A stretch of 14,143 nt of DNA from JBOFOR01 sp051659545 (GTDB taxonomy: Bacteria > Bacillota > Clostridia > Peptostreptococcales > Peptostreptococcaceae), in assembly GCF_051659545.1 (NCBI RefSeq), contig NZ_JBOFOR010000003.1, forward strand, positions 1-14,143. Reading direction: 5' to 3'. Of the stretch, positions 1 to 7,354 are shown piece after piece. Position numbers and translations under genes: made by a program. The notes below the pieces were generated by a model. It did not search any database. It had not been told where the DNA came from and saw only the letters and a program-made list of their open reading frames with translations. Positions within the stretch are counted from its first letter, which is position 1, and every line of letters begins with the position of its first letter.

Positions 1-30
1 AATCATAAAATAAGAAAGGGTATTTTCTAT

Positions 31-741
31 ATGTTATTTCAAAATGAACAAGAATTCAATAGTTTAATTTCAATGCTAGTAAAAAATCTTTCAGGAGTCG
101 AAAAAAGAATGGCTATCGCCAATATAGTAAATCACATAGGAAATATTAGCAATACAAAACTATCAAAGATACTTGGTGTTAGTAGAACCACTATCAGAAA
201 AGCTATTTTAGAGTATAAAAGTGGTAACTTTAATGATAAGTTTTGTGATAGAGGTCGGAAATCCACTATAGTTAAGTTTCCAAATATTGAACAAGATATC
301 AAATCTATTGCAAATTCGCAATCACAAACAGATCCAACCTTTAAATCAACAAGGCTTTATACAAGGTTAACGGTAGCTAAGATTAGAGAAGAATTAATAG
401 TAATAGGTTATTTTGATTGTGAATTACCATCAAATGAAACTATAAGAAAAATAGTTAACTCATTGGGTTTTACCTTAAGAAAAGTTAGAAAAACTAAGCC
501 TATTAAAAAAATCGCTGAAACCGATTATATTTTTACTAACCTTAAGAGTGTACATGACCAAGCTGATTTAGATAAGAATACTGTAAGAATATCTGTAGAT
601 GCTAAAGATAAAGTTAAAATAGGTAATTTCTCTCGTGGGGGCTATAGTAGAACTACAACTAGTGCATTTGACCATGATTTTTCAACTGACTATATAACGC
701 CATTAGGAATACTTGATGTAAAAAAAACAAGGTTGATATGA
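31..741 (+). CDS. ISAzo13-like transposase, N-terminal part (ORF A)
   Basis: The frame encodes the DNA-binding half and first catalytic part of a transposase. A helix-turn-helix is visible near residues 37-60 (KLSKILGVSRTTIRKAI). The first catalytic aspartate is probably D190 in SVDAKDKVKIG, followed by the family-like block GNFSRGG and DHDF. The ATG at 31 follows a GGG-containing ribosome site (18-20) by 10 nt. The frame runs into a stop at 739-741 just after an A8 tract (720-727), whereas the rest of the transposase continues in the -1 frame. A -1 slip on A AAA AAA (720-726) would give one product of about 401 residues, a normal length for this family. Either this is programmed frameshifting or a one-base change in the homopolymer has broken the gene. 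Function as a transposase is well supported; activity is unknown. Confidence 0.75.
   Translation: MLFQNEQEFNSLISMLVKNLSGVEKRMAIANIVNHIGNISNTKLSKILGVSRTTIRKAILEYKSGNFNDKFCDRGRKSTIVKFPNIEQDIKSIANSQSQTDPTFKSTRLYTRLTVAKIREELIVIGYFDCELPSNETIRKIVNSLGFTLRKVRKTKPIKKIAETDYIFTNLKSVHDQADLDKNTVRISVDAKDKVKIGNFSRGGYSRTTTSAFDHDFSTDYITPLGILDVKKTRLI
720..727 (+). other. A8 slippery tract at transposase frame junction
   Basis: Eight consecutive A residues sit at the point where the reading frame must change. In the upstream frame the codons read gtA AAA AAA, which matches the X XXX XXX heptamer for -1 ribosomal slippage. After a -1 slip translation continues AAA AAA AAC AAG into the downstream frame. The same tract is also a hotspot for replication slippage or sequencing error. 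Confidence 0.5.
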
Positions 742-1235
742 CTTTTACACAGTCAAAAGTTACTGCTGATTTCATAGTTGATTGTATTGAAAAATATTGG
801 TCAGATAACTACTATAACACAGGTAAAGATACATTAATTATTAATTTGGACAACGGACCAGAAAACAATAGTAGGCGAAGCCAATTTATAAAGCGTATAG
901 CTGATTTCTCTGTAAACAATAATATAAAAGTAATACTTTCATACTATCCACCTTATCATAGTAAATATAATCCTATTGAAAGAGTTTGGGGAGTATTGGA
1001 AATGCATTGGAACGGCAGTGTATTAGACACCAAGGAAACCGTACTTAGATTTGCTCAAAATATGACTTACAAGGGTTTTAATCCTAAAATCAACTTTAGT
1101 AAAAAAACGTATAGTTGTGGTAAAAAAGTCTGTAAAGGTACTATAGAATCATTAGAAAAATGTATAACTAGACTAGATGGTATTGAAAAATGGTTTGTAA
1201 TACTCGAACCTAGTAAAATAAGATATAGTATTTAA
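738..1235 (+). CDS. ISAzo13-like transposase, C-terminal catalytic part (ORF B)
   Basis: This frame carries the remaining acidic catalytic residues: D38 in INLDNGPEN and E81 in NPIERVWG, with the block YYPPYHSKYNP between them and HWNG after. It ends with KWFVILEP, typical of the C-terminus of these proteins as I remember them. Its ATG (738-740) overlaps the stop of the upstream frame (739-741) as ATGA, so it could be translated by coupling. The frame is already open across the A8 tract, so it is better read as the -1 continuation of the upstream frame. A weak stem (ACTTTT 741-746 with AAAAGT 755-760) follows the slippery run. Alone, this part lacks the DNA-binding domain and first Asp and would not be a complete transposase. 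Confidence 0.75.
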   Translation: MTFTQSKVTADFIVDCIEKYWSDNYYNTGKDTLIINLDNGPENNSRRSQFIKRIADFSVNNNIKVILSYYPPYHSKYNPIERVWGVLEMHWNGSVLDTKETVLRFAQNMTYKGFNPKINFSKKTYSCGKKVCKGTIESLEKCITRLDGIEKWFVILEPSKIRYSI

Positions 1236-1563
1236 ATAATAGATTGATTTCTATGGGGAGGGGGAAACTCTATCATTTTTTGATATTTATTCAATAAATA
1301 AACTTCTATGATAGTTTGAAACACCAAAATAACTATCCAAAATAGAATAAATAAGATATGCCTTCTAAAATTGGACAGTTATTTTCTTGGAAAAGCCTTA
1401 GTGCACAAATACGAACTAGTTATTACAATGTAATTAAAGGATTGAAATAGTTTATTAAAATAAAAAAATGAATTACAAATAAAAAAACTTGCATAAAATA
1501 AAAAGTAATTGCATGTAGATAGAATTTAGATGGTAAAAATATTTTTTATGGGGGATAAATAAT
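1236..1563. other. Intergenic stretch between transposase and citrate synthase operon
   Basis: No convincing gene is visible in this 328-nt gap. It contains a stem CTATCAT (1270-1276) / ATGATAG (1308-1314) with a further small AT-rich stem in its loop. It also holds the 15-bp inverted repeat at 1326-1385, and an A-rich stretch leading into the operon. Two TTGCAT hexamers (1489-1494 and 1509-1514) could serve as -35 elements; with 17 nt spacing the first gives only CATGTA as a -10, so the promoter is not certain. The start codon at 1564 has a strong GGGGGA ribosome site at 1550-1555. I see no T-box or recognised riboswitch. Confidence 0.5.
1326..1385. repeat. 15-bp inverted repeat, possible IS right end
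   Basis: AAAATAACTATCCAA (1326-1340) and TTGGACAGTTATTTT (1371-1385) are reverse complements at 14 of 15 positions, separated by 30 nt. Flanking CCAA (1324-1327) and TTGG (1387-1390) extend the symmetry with a 2-nt offset. There is no T-tract, so it is not a clear terminator. It may be the right terminal region of the insertion sequence or an unrelated palindromic remnant. Confidence 0.6.
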
Positions 1564-2721
1564 ATGTGTATAATAGATAAAATAAAATCAAAGGAAATAA
1601 AAATAGTAGATACAACTTTAAGAGATGGAGAACAAACAGCTGGAGTTGTTTTTGCAAATAATGAGAAAATTATTATAGCTCAAATGCTCAGTGATTTAGG
1701 CATTAATCAGTTGGAGGTCGGTATACCTGCAATGGGTGGAGATGAAAAAGAAGCCATAAAATCAATTTGTAAGAGAAATCTCAAATCGAGTATTATGGCT
1801 TGGAATAGAGCAGTAATAAAAGATATTGAACAATCAATTGATTGCGGAGTAGATGCAGTAGCTATTTCGATATCAGTATCTGATATTCATATAAAAAACA
1901 AATTGAAAACCTCAAGAGGATGGGTAATAGAGAATATGGTAAAAAGCGTTGAATACGCAAAGAGAAATGGCCTATACGTATCAGTAAATGGAGAAGACTC
2001 TTCTAGAGCTGATATTGATTTTTTAGTACAATTTATGGAAGCAGCAAAACAGGCAGGTGCTGATAGATTTAGATACTGTGACACAGTTGGAGTAATGAAT
2101 CCATTTAAGATTAGAGAAGATATAAACAAATTGTACAAAAAAACAAAATTTGATATAGAAATGCATACACATAATGATTTTGGCTTAGCAACAGCTAATG
2201 CCATTGCAGGAGCAATGGGTGGAGCAAGTCATATAGGTGTTACAGTTAATGGTTTAGGGGAAAGAGCAGGAAATGCAGCACTAGAAGAAGTATTAATGGC
2301 ATTAAAATACGTTCATGGATTTGAGCTAAACATAGATACTAGAATGTTTAGAGAATTATCAGAATATGTTTCAAGTGCATCAGGAAGAGAGCTTCCAGCG
2401 TGGAAAGCAATAGTAGGAAGTAATATGTTTAGACATGAATCAGGAATACATGCAGACGGAGCATTAAAAAATCCAGAAAACTATGAAGCTTTTGATCCAA
2501 GTGAAGTAGGACTAGAAAGACAGATAGTAATAGGAAAACACTCTGGAAAAGCAGCAATAATAAATAAATTTGAGGAGTACGATGTACACTTAAGTGATGA
2601 TGTTGCTTCTGTAGTGTTAGAAGAGGTAAGATCAATTTCAGTAAGAATGAAGAGAAGCCTATTTGATAAAGAGATAGTTCAAATATACTACGATATATTA
2701 AATGAACAAAAAGCACTTTAA
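1564..2721 (+). CDS. Homocitrate synthase-family enzyme, probable Re-citrate synthase
   Basis: A 385-residue member of the HMGL-like/isopropylmalate synthase superfamily, cytoplasmic. The TIM-barrel active-site block TTLRDGEQ is at residues 17-24 (R20, D21, E23). Divalent metal ligands are H201 and H203 in HTHND, followed by NGLGERAGN (229-237), and later FRHESGIHADG (289-299) and GKHSGK (324-329). The length fits NifV/AksA-type homocitrate synthases, which lack the long regulatory domain of isopropylmalate synthase. The next two genes encode aconitase and isocitrate dehydrogenase, and no nif genes are present. Clostridial Re-citrate synthase is known to be closely related to homocitrate synthase, so acetyl-CoA plus oxaloacetate to citrate is the most likely reaction. 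True homocitrate synthase (2-oxoglutarate as acceptor) remains possible. The ATG is 8 nt after GGGGGA (1550-1555). Confidence 0.8.
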   Translation: MCIIDKIKSKEIKIVDTTLRDGEQTAGVVFANNEKIIIAQMLSDLGINQLEVGIPAMGGDEKEAIKSICKRNLKSSIMAWNRAVIKDIEQSIDCGVDAVAISISVSDIHIKNKLKTSRGWVIENMVKSVEYAKRNGLYVSVNGEDSSRADIDFLVQFMEAAKQAGADRFRYCDTVGVMNPFKIREDINKLYKKTKFDIEMHTHNDFGLATANAIAGAMGGASHIGVTVNGLGERAGNAALEEVLMALKYVHGFELNIDTRMFRELSEYVSSASGRELPAWKAIVGSNMFRHESGIHADGALKNPENYEAFDPSEVGLERQIVIGKHSGKAAIINKFEEYDVHLSDDVASVVLEEVRSISVRMKRSLFDKEIVQIYYDILNEQKAL

Positions 2722-2733
2722 GGGGGTAAAAAC

Positions 2734-4665
2734 GTGGGAGATAATATAACTTACAAAATATTAAAGAAATATTTAGTAGATGGTGAACTTATACCTGGCA
2801 ATTCAATAGGTATAAGAATAGACCAAACTTTAACACAAGATTCAACTGGTACTATGGCATACCTTCAATTAGAAGCTATGGATATAGATAAGGTAAAAAC
2901 AAAAAAAAGTGTGGCATTTATAGATCATAATATGTTGCAACAAGGTTTTGAAAATGCAGATGACCACAAATATATACAAACAGTAGCAGATAAATATGGA
3001 GTGTATTTTTCAAAACCTGGAAATGGTATATGCCATCAAGTATTTCTAGAAAGGTTTTCTTGCCCAGGAGAGACAATTATAGGTTCAGACAGTCACACAC
3101 CAACTGCTGGAGGAGTTGGTATGTTGGCTATAGGTGCAGGAGGTTTAGATGTTGCCCTAGCTATGGGAGGAGGAGCATATTATATAAAAGCTCCTAAGAT
3201 TTGCAAAGTTAATTTAATAGGTAAATTAAATCCAATGGTATCTTCAAAAGACATTATCCTAGAAGTATTAAGAATCAAAACTGTAAAAGGTGGCGTAGGA
3301 AAAGTATTTGAATATGCTGGAGAAGGAGTACAAACTTTATCAGTTCCACAAAGGGCTACAATAACAAATATGGGAGCAGAACTTGGAGCTACAACTTCGA
3401 TTTTCCCAAGTGATGAAAAAACTTTAGAGTTTTTCAAAAGCCAAGAAAGAGAAGAAGAATGGTCAGCGCTTTTGCCGGATATAGACTGTAAATACGATGA
3501 AGAAATAACTATCAATTTAAATAAATTAAAACCATTAGTTGCGAAACCACATAGTCCAGATAATGTAGATGAAGTAGAAAATATTAAAGATTTAAAAGTA
3601 GACCAAGTGGCAATAGGAAGTTGTACTAATTCATCTTATGAGGACTTAATGAAGGTTGCAAAAATATTAAAAGGAAATAAGGTTCATAAAGATGTTAGTT
3701 TAGTTATAGCACCAGGCTCAAGACAAGTAATGGAAATGTTAGCTCGAAATGGTGCATTGGGAGATATTATAAGCTCAGGAGCAAGGATTTTAGAAAATTC
3801 TTGTGGACCATGTATAGGAATGGGTCAATCTCCTTGTACTGATTCTGTATCACTTAGAACTTTCAATAGAAATTTCTATGGTAGAAGTGGAACCTTATCT
3901 GCAGATGTTTATTTAGTAAGTCCTGAAGTTGCAGCTGTAAGTGCTATAAAGGGGATGCTTACTGATCCAACTACTTTTAAGGTAGACTTTAGTGATATTA
4001 TTGTAGATAAATTTATAATTGATGATAGCATGATTATAAAACCTAATGAAAATAAAGAAGAGGTAGAAGTTTTAAGAGGTCCTAATATAAAACCTTTCCC
4101 AGTAAATACACCACTAGGTGAAAGTATTTTAGGAAAGATTACTTTGAAAACAGAAGATAATATTACTACAGACCATATTATGCCTTCAAATGCAAAACTA
4201 TTGCCATATAGAAGCAATATTCCATATCTTTCAAATTATTGCTTTAATACAGTGGATGCAGATTTCCCTGAAAGAGCAAAGGAAAATGAAGGTGGATTTA
4301 TTATAGGTGGGGAAAACTATGGTCAAGGTTCAAGTAGAGAACATGCCGCACTAGTTCCGTTATACTTAGGAGTAAAAGGCGTAATAGTCAAGAGTTTTGC
4401 TAGAATACACAAGGCGAACTTAATAAATAGCGGAATAATTCCTATGGAATTCTGTGATGTAAAAGACTATGAAACTTTAGACATATTAGATACTTTAGAC
4501 ATATCAAATATTTTAGAACAACTAGAAGGTGGATATTTAGAAGTTAATAATATTACTAAAAATAGTAAGTTTAAAGTTAAAGTGGAATTATCCTCAAAAG
4601 AAGTAGATATATTAAAGTCTGGAGGTAAATTAAATCATACTAAGGAGCAATGTGAATTAGCTTAA
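2734..4665 (+). CDS. Aconitate hydratase, Aquifex-type monomeric form
   Basis: A 643-residue [4Fe-4S] aconitase that would isomerise citrate to isocitrate in the cytoplasm. The three cluster cysteines are visible: C297 in IGSCTNSS, and C357 and C360 in NSCGPCIGMG. Other family blocks are GSDSHTPTAGG (near residue 119) and, in the C-terminal swivel domain, GQGSSREHA (530-538), which carries the catalytic serine. The length of about 640 matches the shorter Aquifex/clostridial type rather than the ~900-residue AcnA/AcnB enzymes. The start is a GTG at 2734, 7 nt after GGGGG (2722-2726); this ribosome site lies directly against the stop of the previous gene, with a 12-nt gap, so the two are co-transcribed and probably coupled. 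A homoaconitase role is formally possible but less likely given the neighbours. Confidence 0.9.
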   Translation: MGDNITYKILKKYLVDGELIPGNSIGIRIDQTLTQDSTGTMAYLQLEAMDIDKVKTKKSVAFIDHNMLQQGFENADDHKYIQTVADKYGVYFSKPGNGICHQVFLERFSCPGETIIGSDSHTPTAGGVGMLAIGAGGLDVALAMGGGAYYIKAPKICKVNLIGKLNPMVSSKDIILEVLRIKTVKGGVGKVFEYAGEGVQTLSVPQRATITNMGAELGATTSIFPSDEKTLEFFKSQEREEEWSALLPDIDCKYDEEITINLNKLKPLVAKPHSPDNVDEVENIKDLKVDQVAIGSCTNSSYEDLMKVAKILKGNKVHKDVSLVIAPGSRQVMEMLARNGALGDIISSGARILENSCGPCIGMGQSPCTDSVSLRTFNRNFYGRSGTLSADVYLVSPEVAAVSAIKGMLTDPTTFKVDFSDIIVDKFIIDDSMIIKPNENKEEVEVLRGPNIKPFPVNTPLGESILGKITLKTEDNITTDHIMPSNAKLLPYRSNIPYLSNYCFNTVDADFPERAKENEGGFIIGGENYGQGSSREHAALVPLYLGVKGVIVKSFARIHKANLINSGIIPMEFCDVKDYETLDILDTLDISNILEQLEGGYLEVNNITKNSKFKVKVELSSKEVDILKSGGKLNHTKEQCELA

Positions 4666-4688
4666 TAAAAAATTGGGGGGATTAGATA

Positions 4689-5690
4689 ATGTACAAAGTT
4701 ACACTTATACCAGGGGATGGAATAGGTCCAGAAGTAGCAAAAGCTATGACTAAAGTTGTAGAGACTTCAGGAGTTAAGATAGAGTGGGAAGAAGTGAATG
4801 CAGGAGAAACAGTTATGGAAGAGTTTGAAACTCCTCTTCCAAAACATGTAATAGATACAATTAAGAAAAATAAAATAGCTATAAAAGGTCCTATTACTAC
4901 ACCAATAGGAAAGGGATTTAAAAGTGTAAATGTAACGCTTAGACAAGAATTAGATTTATACGTAAACTTAAGACCAATAAAAAGTTTTAAGGGAATAAAG
5001 TCTAGATACGAAAATGTAGACTTAGTAATTGTAAGAGAAAATACAGAAGATTTATATGCAGGTATTGAACATAAATTAGGAAACTACGGTGCAGAAAGTA
5101 TAAAAATAATAACTAAAGATGCAAGTGAGAGAATAGTAGACTTTGCTTGCAACTATGTAAAAGATAACAAAAGAAATAAATTAACAGCAGTACATAAGGC
5201 TAATATAATGAAATTAACAGATGGATTATTCTTAGATGTATTTAGAGAAGTATCTTCTAAACATGATATTAACTATGATGATTTAATAGTAGATGCTGCT
5301 GCTATGAATTTAGTATTAAACCCAGAAAAATACGATGTTATGGTAATGCCAAATCTTTATGGAGATATACTTTCCGACTTAGGAGCAGGATTAGTTGGTG
5401 GTCTTGGAATAATACCAGGAGCAAATATTGGTAAAGATTATGCTGTATTTGAGGCAGTACATGGAAGTGCTCCACAAATAGCAGGTCAAAATAAAGCAAA
5501 TCCAACAGCACTTATACAATCTGCGGTTATGATGCTTAGATACTTAGAAGAATATGAATGTGCAGATAAAATAGAGAAGGCATTAGGAGAGGTATTCTTA
5601 AAAGGAGAAAAATTAACATTAGACTTAGGTGGAAGCGCATCTACAACAGAATTTGCAGATGAAGTATGTAAATATATTTTAAATAGTTAA
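4689..5690 (+). CDS. icd: Isocitrate dehydrogenase, IMDH-like family, probably NAD-dependent
   Basis: A 333-residue beta-decarboxylating dehydrogenase that would convert isocitrate to 2-oxoglutarate. The N-terminus has LIPGDGIGPEV. The substrate region reads SVNVTLRQELDLYVNLRP, the arrangement of NAD-type isocitrate dehydrogenases rather than isopropylmalate dehydrogenase, followed by VRENTEDLYAGIEH. The metal-binding aspartates lie in NLYGDILSDLGAG. In the cofactor loop, HGSAPQIAGQ (258-267) has Q263-I264 where the NADP-specific E. coli enzyme has Lys-Tyr and NAD-type enzymes often have Asp-Ile, so NAD is favoured but not proven. It begins 23 nt after the aconitase stop, behind a GGGGGGA ribosome site, completing the operon. 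Homoisocitrate dehydrogenase is the main alternative. Confidence 0.87.
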   Translation: MYKVTLIPGDGIGPEVAKAMTKVVETSGVKIEWEEVNAGETVMEEFETPLPKHVIDTIKKNKIAIKGPITTPIGKGFKSVNVTLRQELDLYVNLRPIKSFKGIKSRYENVDLVIVRENTEDLYAGIEHKLGNYGAESIKIITKDASERIVDFACNYVKDNKRNKLTAVHKANIMKLTDGLFLDVFREVSSKHDINYDDLIVDAAAMNLVLNPEKYDVMVMPNLYGDILSDLGAGLVGGLGIIPGANIGKDYAVFEAVHGSAPQIAGQNKANPTALIQSAVMMLRYLEEYECADKIEKALGEVFLKGEKLTLDLGGSASTTEFADEVCKYILNS

Positions 5691-5702
5691 TTGAAAAAGA
5701 AC

Positions 5703-5728
5703 TTTAAAATAGAATTCTTAATTTTAAA
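5703..5728 (+). terminator. Weak AT-only hairpin after isocitrate dehydrogenase
   Basis: TTTAAAAT (5703-5710) pairs with ATTTTAAA (5721-5728) around a loop containing GAATTC. The stem has no GC pairs and no T-tract follows, so it is a poor terminator. No better candidate is seen between this operon and the next gene. Confidence 0.25.
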
Positions 5729-5783
5729 AAGTATAGGTAATATTTTCATGATTTATGTTGTTTATAAAAGATAACAAATAGGT

Positions 5784-5803
5784 TATAATTATAGTAGTAT
5801 AAT
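5784..5803 (+). promoter_or_regulatory. Two TATAAT hexamers upstream of coiled-coil gene
   Basis: Perfect -10-like TATAAT hexamers occur at 5784-5789 and 5798-5803, 39 and 25 nt before the start at 5828. No good -35 is at standard spacing: TTGTTT at 5758-5763 leaves 20 nt before the first hexamer. A promoter here is plausible because the preceding operon appears to end upstream. Confidence 0.4.
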
Positions 5804-5827
5804 TTATAAATAAAGGAGTTGATATGC

Positions 5828-6154
5828 TTGAATAATGAATTATTAAATGCTATAAGTGATTTACTAGACCAAAAACTAGATCCTATAAAATCAGAAATAA
5901 CAACTATGAAATCAGAAATAACAACTATGAAATCAGAAATAACAACTATAAAATATCAAGTAGATGAAAATACACAAATACTTAAAGCATTAGAACACAA
6001 AGTAGATATTATTAAAGCAGAGCAAGAAAATATGAAGCATGATATAGCTCATATAAAAGGTGATACAGAAGCAATAAAGAAGGATATAACTAATGTAGAA
6101 GTTATAACTGCAAGTAATTGGGCAGATATAGCGAAATTAAAAGCTGTTAAATAG
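5828..6154 (+). CDS. Small coiled-coil protein with heptad repeats, unknown function
   Basis: A 108-residue hydrophilic protein without signal peptide or membrane segment. Nearly the whole length is predicted coiled coil: hydrophobic residues recur at heptad positions, and the unit KSEITTM/I occurs three times in a row, encoded by three 21-bp direct repeats (5888-5950). The C-terminus (SNWADIAKLKAVK) looks like a capping segment. I chose the TTG at 5828 because GGAG (5815-5818) lies 9 nt upstream; an in-frame TTG at 5819 directly abuts GGAG and cannot be used, and no ATG fits. A terminator follows at 6158. Similar small repeat-bearing coiled-coil proteins are common in clostridia without a known role. 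I do not assign a function. Confidence 0.7.
   Translation: MNNELLNAISDLLDQKLDPIKSEITTMKSEITTMKSEITTIKYQVDENTQILKALEHKVDIIKAEQENMKHDIAHIKGDTEAIKKDITNVEVITASNWADIAKLKAVK
5888..5950 (+). repeat. Three tandem 21-bp coding repeats
   Basis: Units 5888-5908, 5909-5929 and 5930-5950 begin AAATCAGAAATA and end ACAACTATG or ACTATA. The first two are identical; the third differs only in its last base (ATG to ATA). Each unit encodes one heptad, so copy-number change would lengthen or shorten the coiled coil by whole heptads without breaking the frame. Confidence 0.95.
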
Positions 6155-6157
6155 ACG

Positions 6158-6190
6158 AGACTTGGATTTTAAATTCAGGTCTTTATTTTT
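6158..6190 (+). terminator. Rho-independent terminator of coiled-coil gene
   Basis: AGACTTGGA (6158-6166) pairs with TTCAGGTCT (6174-6182) over 9 bp, including two G-T pairs, with a 7-nt loop. It is followed by TTTATTTTT. It starts 4 nt after the stop codon. Confidence 0.85.
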
Positions 6191-6557
6191 ATGTAATTGT
6201 TGTAAATTTAAGTCTAAATAGACTTGCTAAAAATAGTTATCCTATATTTGCATATAAGGAATCTAAGAGTGACAAATGGCAAGAAGTTAAATTGGATAAT
6301 AACAGTGCATTAACTTATAATGCAAATATTGAATTAAAACAGAAGAAAAACTATGAATACAAAGTATATACCAATGGAGAAGTTGTAGAAAGTACACCTA
6401 TAGAAGGTATTGGTGAAGAGTATTATACAGGAGTTATTTGGAACTGGAGTAGTGAAGATTCAAGTGCTAGTGGTTTTTTAGTCAATCATATCTAGTTGTA
6501 GAGTTTAAAAATGGATTAGTAAAGAAACATAAAATACACAACACTTCATACCAATAA
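6184..6557 (+). pseudogene. Frameshifted gene remnant, unknown function
   Basis: One frame stays open from 6151 to the stop at 6493-6495 and reads as ordinary protein (for example PIFAYKESKSDKWQEV and NYEYKVYTNGEVVEST), but it has no usable start. A TTG at 6292 has no ribosome site, and the frame is protein-like well upstream of it, through the terminator of the preceding gene. At about 6490 the coding impression moves to the next frame, which continues LVVEFKNGLVKKHKI to a stop at 6555-6557. This fits a decayed 3' fragment of a gene with a lost 5' end and a single frameshift. The charged and aromatic-rich content could be an extracellular lipoprotein domain, but I do not recognise the family. 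Confidence 0.5.
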
Positions 6558-6592
6558 ATGAAAAATATGCTTAAAATATTTAAACTTTAAAT

Positions 6593-6626
6593 AAAGACCA
6601 TCTTGTATAATGCGGGATGGTCTTTT
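6593..6626 (+). terminator. Terminator after gene remnant
   Basis: AAAGACCATC (6593-6602) and GATGGTCTTT (6616-6625) form a perfect 10-bp stem, extendable by two T-G pairs, ending in TTTT. A run of A residues on the left arm means it may work on both strands. It isolates the response regulator gene from upstream transcription. Confidence 0.8.
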
Positions 6627-6675
6627 ATAATTAATTCAACGTAGGATAATTATGGGTTAGGAGTAAAATGATAAA

Positions 6676-7350
6676 ATGATAAATATACTGGTTGCAGAAG
6701 ATGATACAAGAATATTAAGAATGATAACAGACTTTTTAAAAAAGGAAAATTACAATATATACAGTGCGAAAGATGGAAAAGAGGCTTTAGAAGTATTCAA
6801 TAGAGAGGAAATATCTTTAGTAGTATTAGATATAATGATGCCTATATACGATGGGTGGCACGTACTAAGAGAAATTAGAAAAATTTCTAATCTACCAGTA
6901 CTAATACTTACAGCTAAGGATAATGATTTAGATGAACTTTTGGGATTTGATATAGGAGCAGATGAATATATATCAAAGCCCTTTAATCCCAAATTATTAA
7001 TAGCAAGAATTAAAAACTTACTAAAAAGAGTAGAGGCAAGTAGTGACCAATTAGAATCGAATACGCTTTGTTATGAAGATATATGTATAAATATAGACAG
7101 GAAAACTATGATAATTAATAAGGAAGAGATAGACTTAAAGCCAAAGGAGTACGATTTAATAGTTCTATTTATAAAAAATAAAGAAAGAATATTTGAAAGA
7201 GACAATTTACTGGATTTAATTTGGGGTTATGATTATATAGGAGATCCTAGAACAGTAGATACTCATATAAATAGACTTAGGAATAGGTTAGGAGAAAAAG
7301 CTTATTTATTAAAAACTATTAGAGGGTTTGGTTATAAATTTGGAGGATAA
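6676..7350 (+). CDS. OmpR/PhoB-type response regulator
   Basis: A 224-residue two-domain response regulator. The receiver domain (1 to about 120) has acidic residues D9-D10, phosphoacceptor D52 in LVVLDIMMP, the switch threonine T79 in LILTAKD, and K101 in SKPF. The C-terminal winged helix (about 130-224) shows LKPKEYDLIVLF, the recognition region RTVDTHINRLRNRLG, and the terminal hairpin IRGFGYKF. It is cytoplasmic and would bind DNA as a dimer on direct repeats. The ATG at 6676 lies 12 nt after AGGAG (6659-6663), a slightly long spacing; a nearer ATG (6668) stops after three codons. The kinase gene starts 4 nt after its stop, so the pair is co-translated. The likely target is the promoter at 8829-8861. 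Confidence 0.95.
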   Translation: MINILVAEDDTRILRMITDFLKKENYNIYSAKDGKEALEVFNREEISLVVLDIMMPIYDGWHVLREIRKISNLPVLILTAKDNDLDELLGFDIGADEYISKPFNPKLLIARIKNLLKRVEASSDQLESNTLCYEDICINIDRKTMIINKEEIDLKPKEYDLIVLFIKNKERIFERDNLLDLIWGYDYIGDPRTVDTHINRLRNRLGEKAYLLKTIRGFGYKFGG

Positions 7351-7354
7351 TAAT

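Larger units (their letters stand above)
1..1385 (+). mobile_element. Insertion sequence, ISAzo13-like, left end outside window
   Basis: The two overlapping frames at 31-741 and 738-1235 together encode one DDE transposase resembling the ISAzo13 family. The left terminus is not visible: only 30 nt precede the first start codon and they show no terminal repeat. The right boundary is uncertain. I place it provisionally at the outer end of the arm TTGGACAGTTATTTT (1371-1385), which forms a 14/15 inverted repeat with 1326-1340. No target-site duplication can be read without the left end. The family call rests on remembered conserved blocks (KIGNFSRGG, NLDNGPEN, YYPPYHSKYNPIER, HWNG). Confidence 0.6.

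Noticed and set aside
1440..1563. T-box or riboswitch leader before the citrate synthase operon
   Set aside because: The stretch is A-rich and unstructured, with no recognisable T-box sequence or aptamer.
1887..2204. Open frames on the minus strand inside the citrate synthase-like gene, and similar ones inside the aconitase, kinase and fusion genes
   Set aside because: They lie antisense to strongly supported genes, are compositionally odd (Leu/Phe/Ser-rich), and lack ribosome sites.
1564..2721. NifV homocitrate synthase for nitrogenase cofactor
   Set aside because: No nif genes are present, and the downstream aconitase and isocitrate dehydrogenase point to citrate metabolism.
5819..5827. 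TTG at 5819 as start of the coiled-coil gene
   Set aside because: It directly abuts the GGAG ribosome site; the TTG at 5828 has normal spacing.
5888..5950. CRISPR-like repeat array
   Set aside because: The repeats are directly adjacent with no spacers and lie in frame within a coding region.
6292..6495. A separate 67-residue gene starting with TTG at 6292
   Set aside because: No ribosome site is present and the frame is protein-like upstream of this codon, so a remnant explains it better.
7328..7354. TTG at 7328 as start of the histidine kinase
   Set aside because: It overlaps the response regulator and has no ribosome site; the TTG at 7355 is 8 nt after GGAGG.
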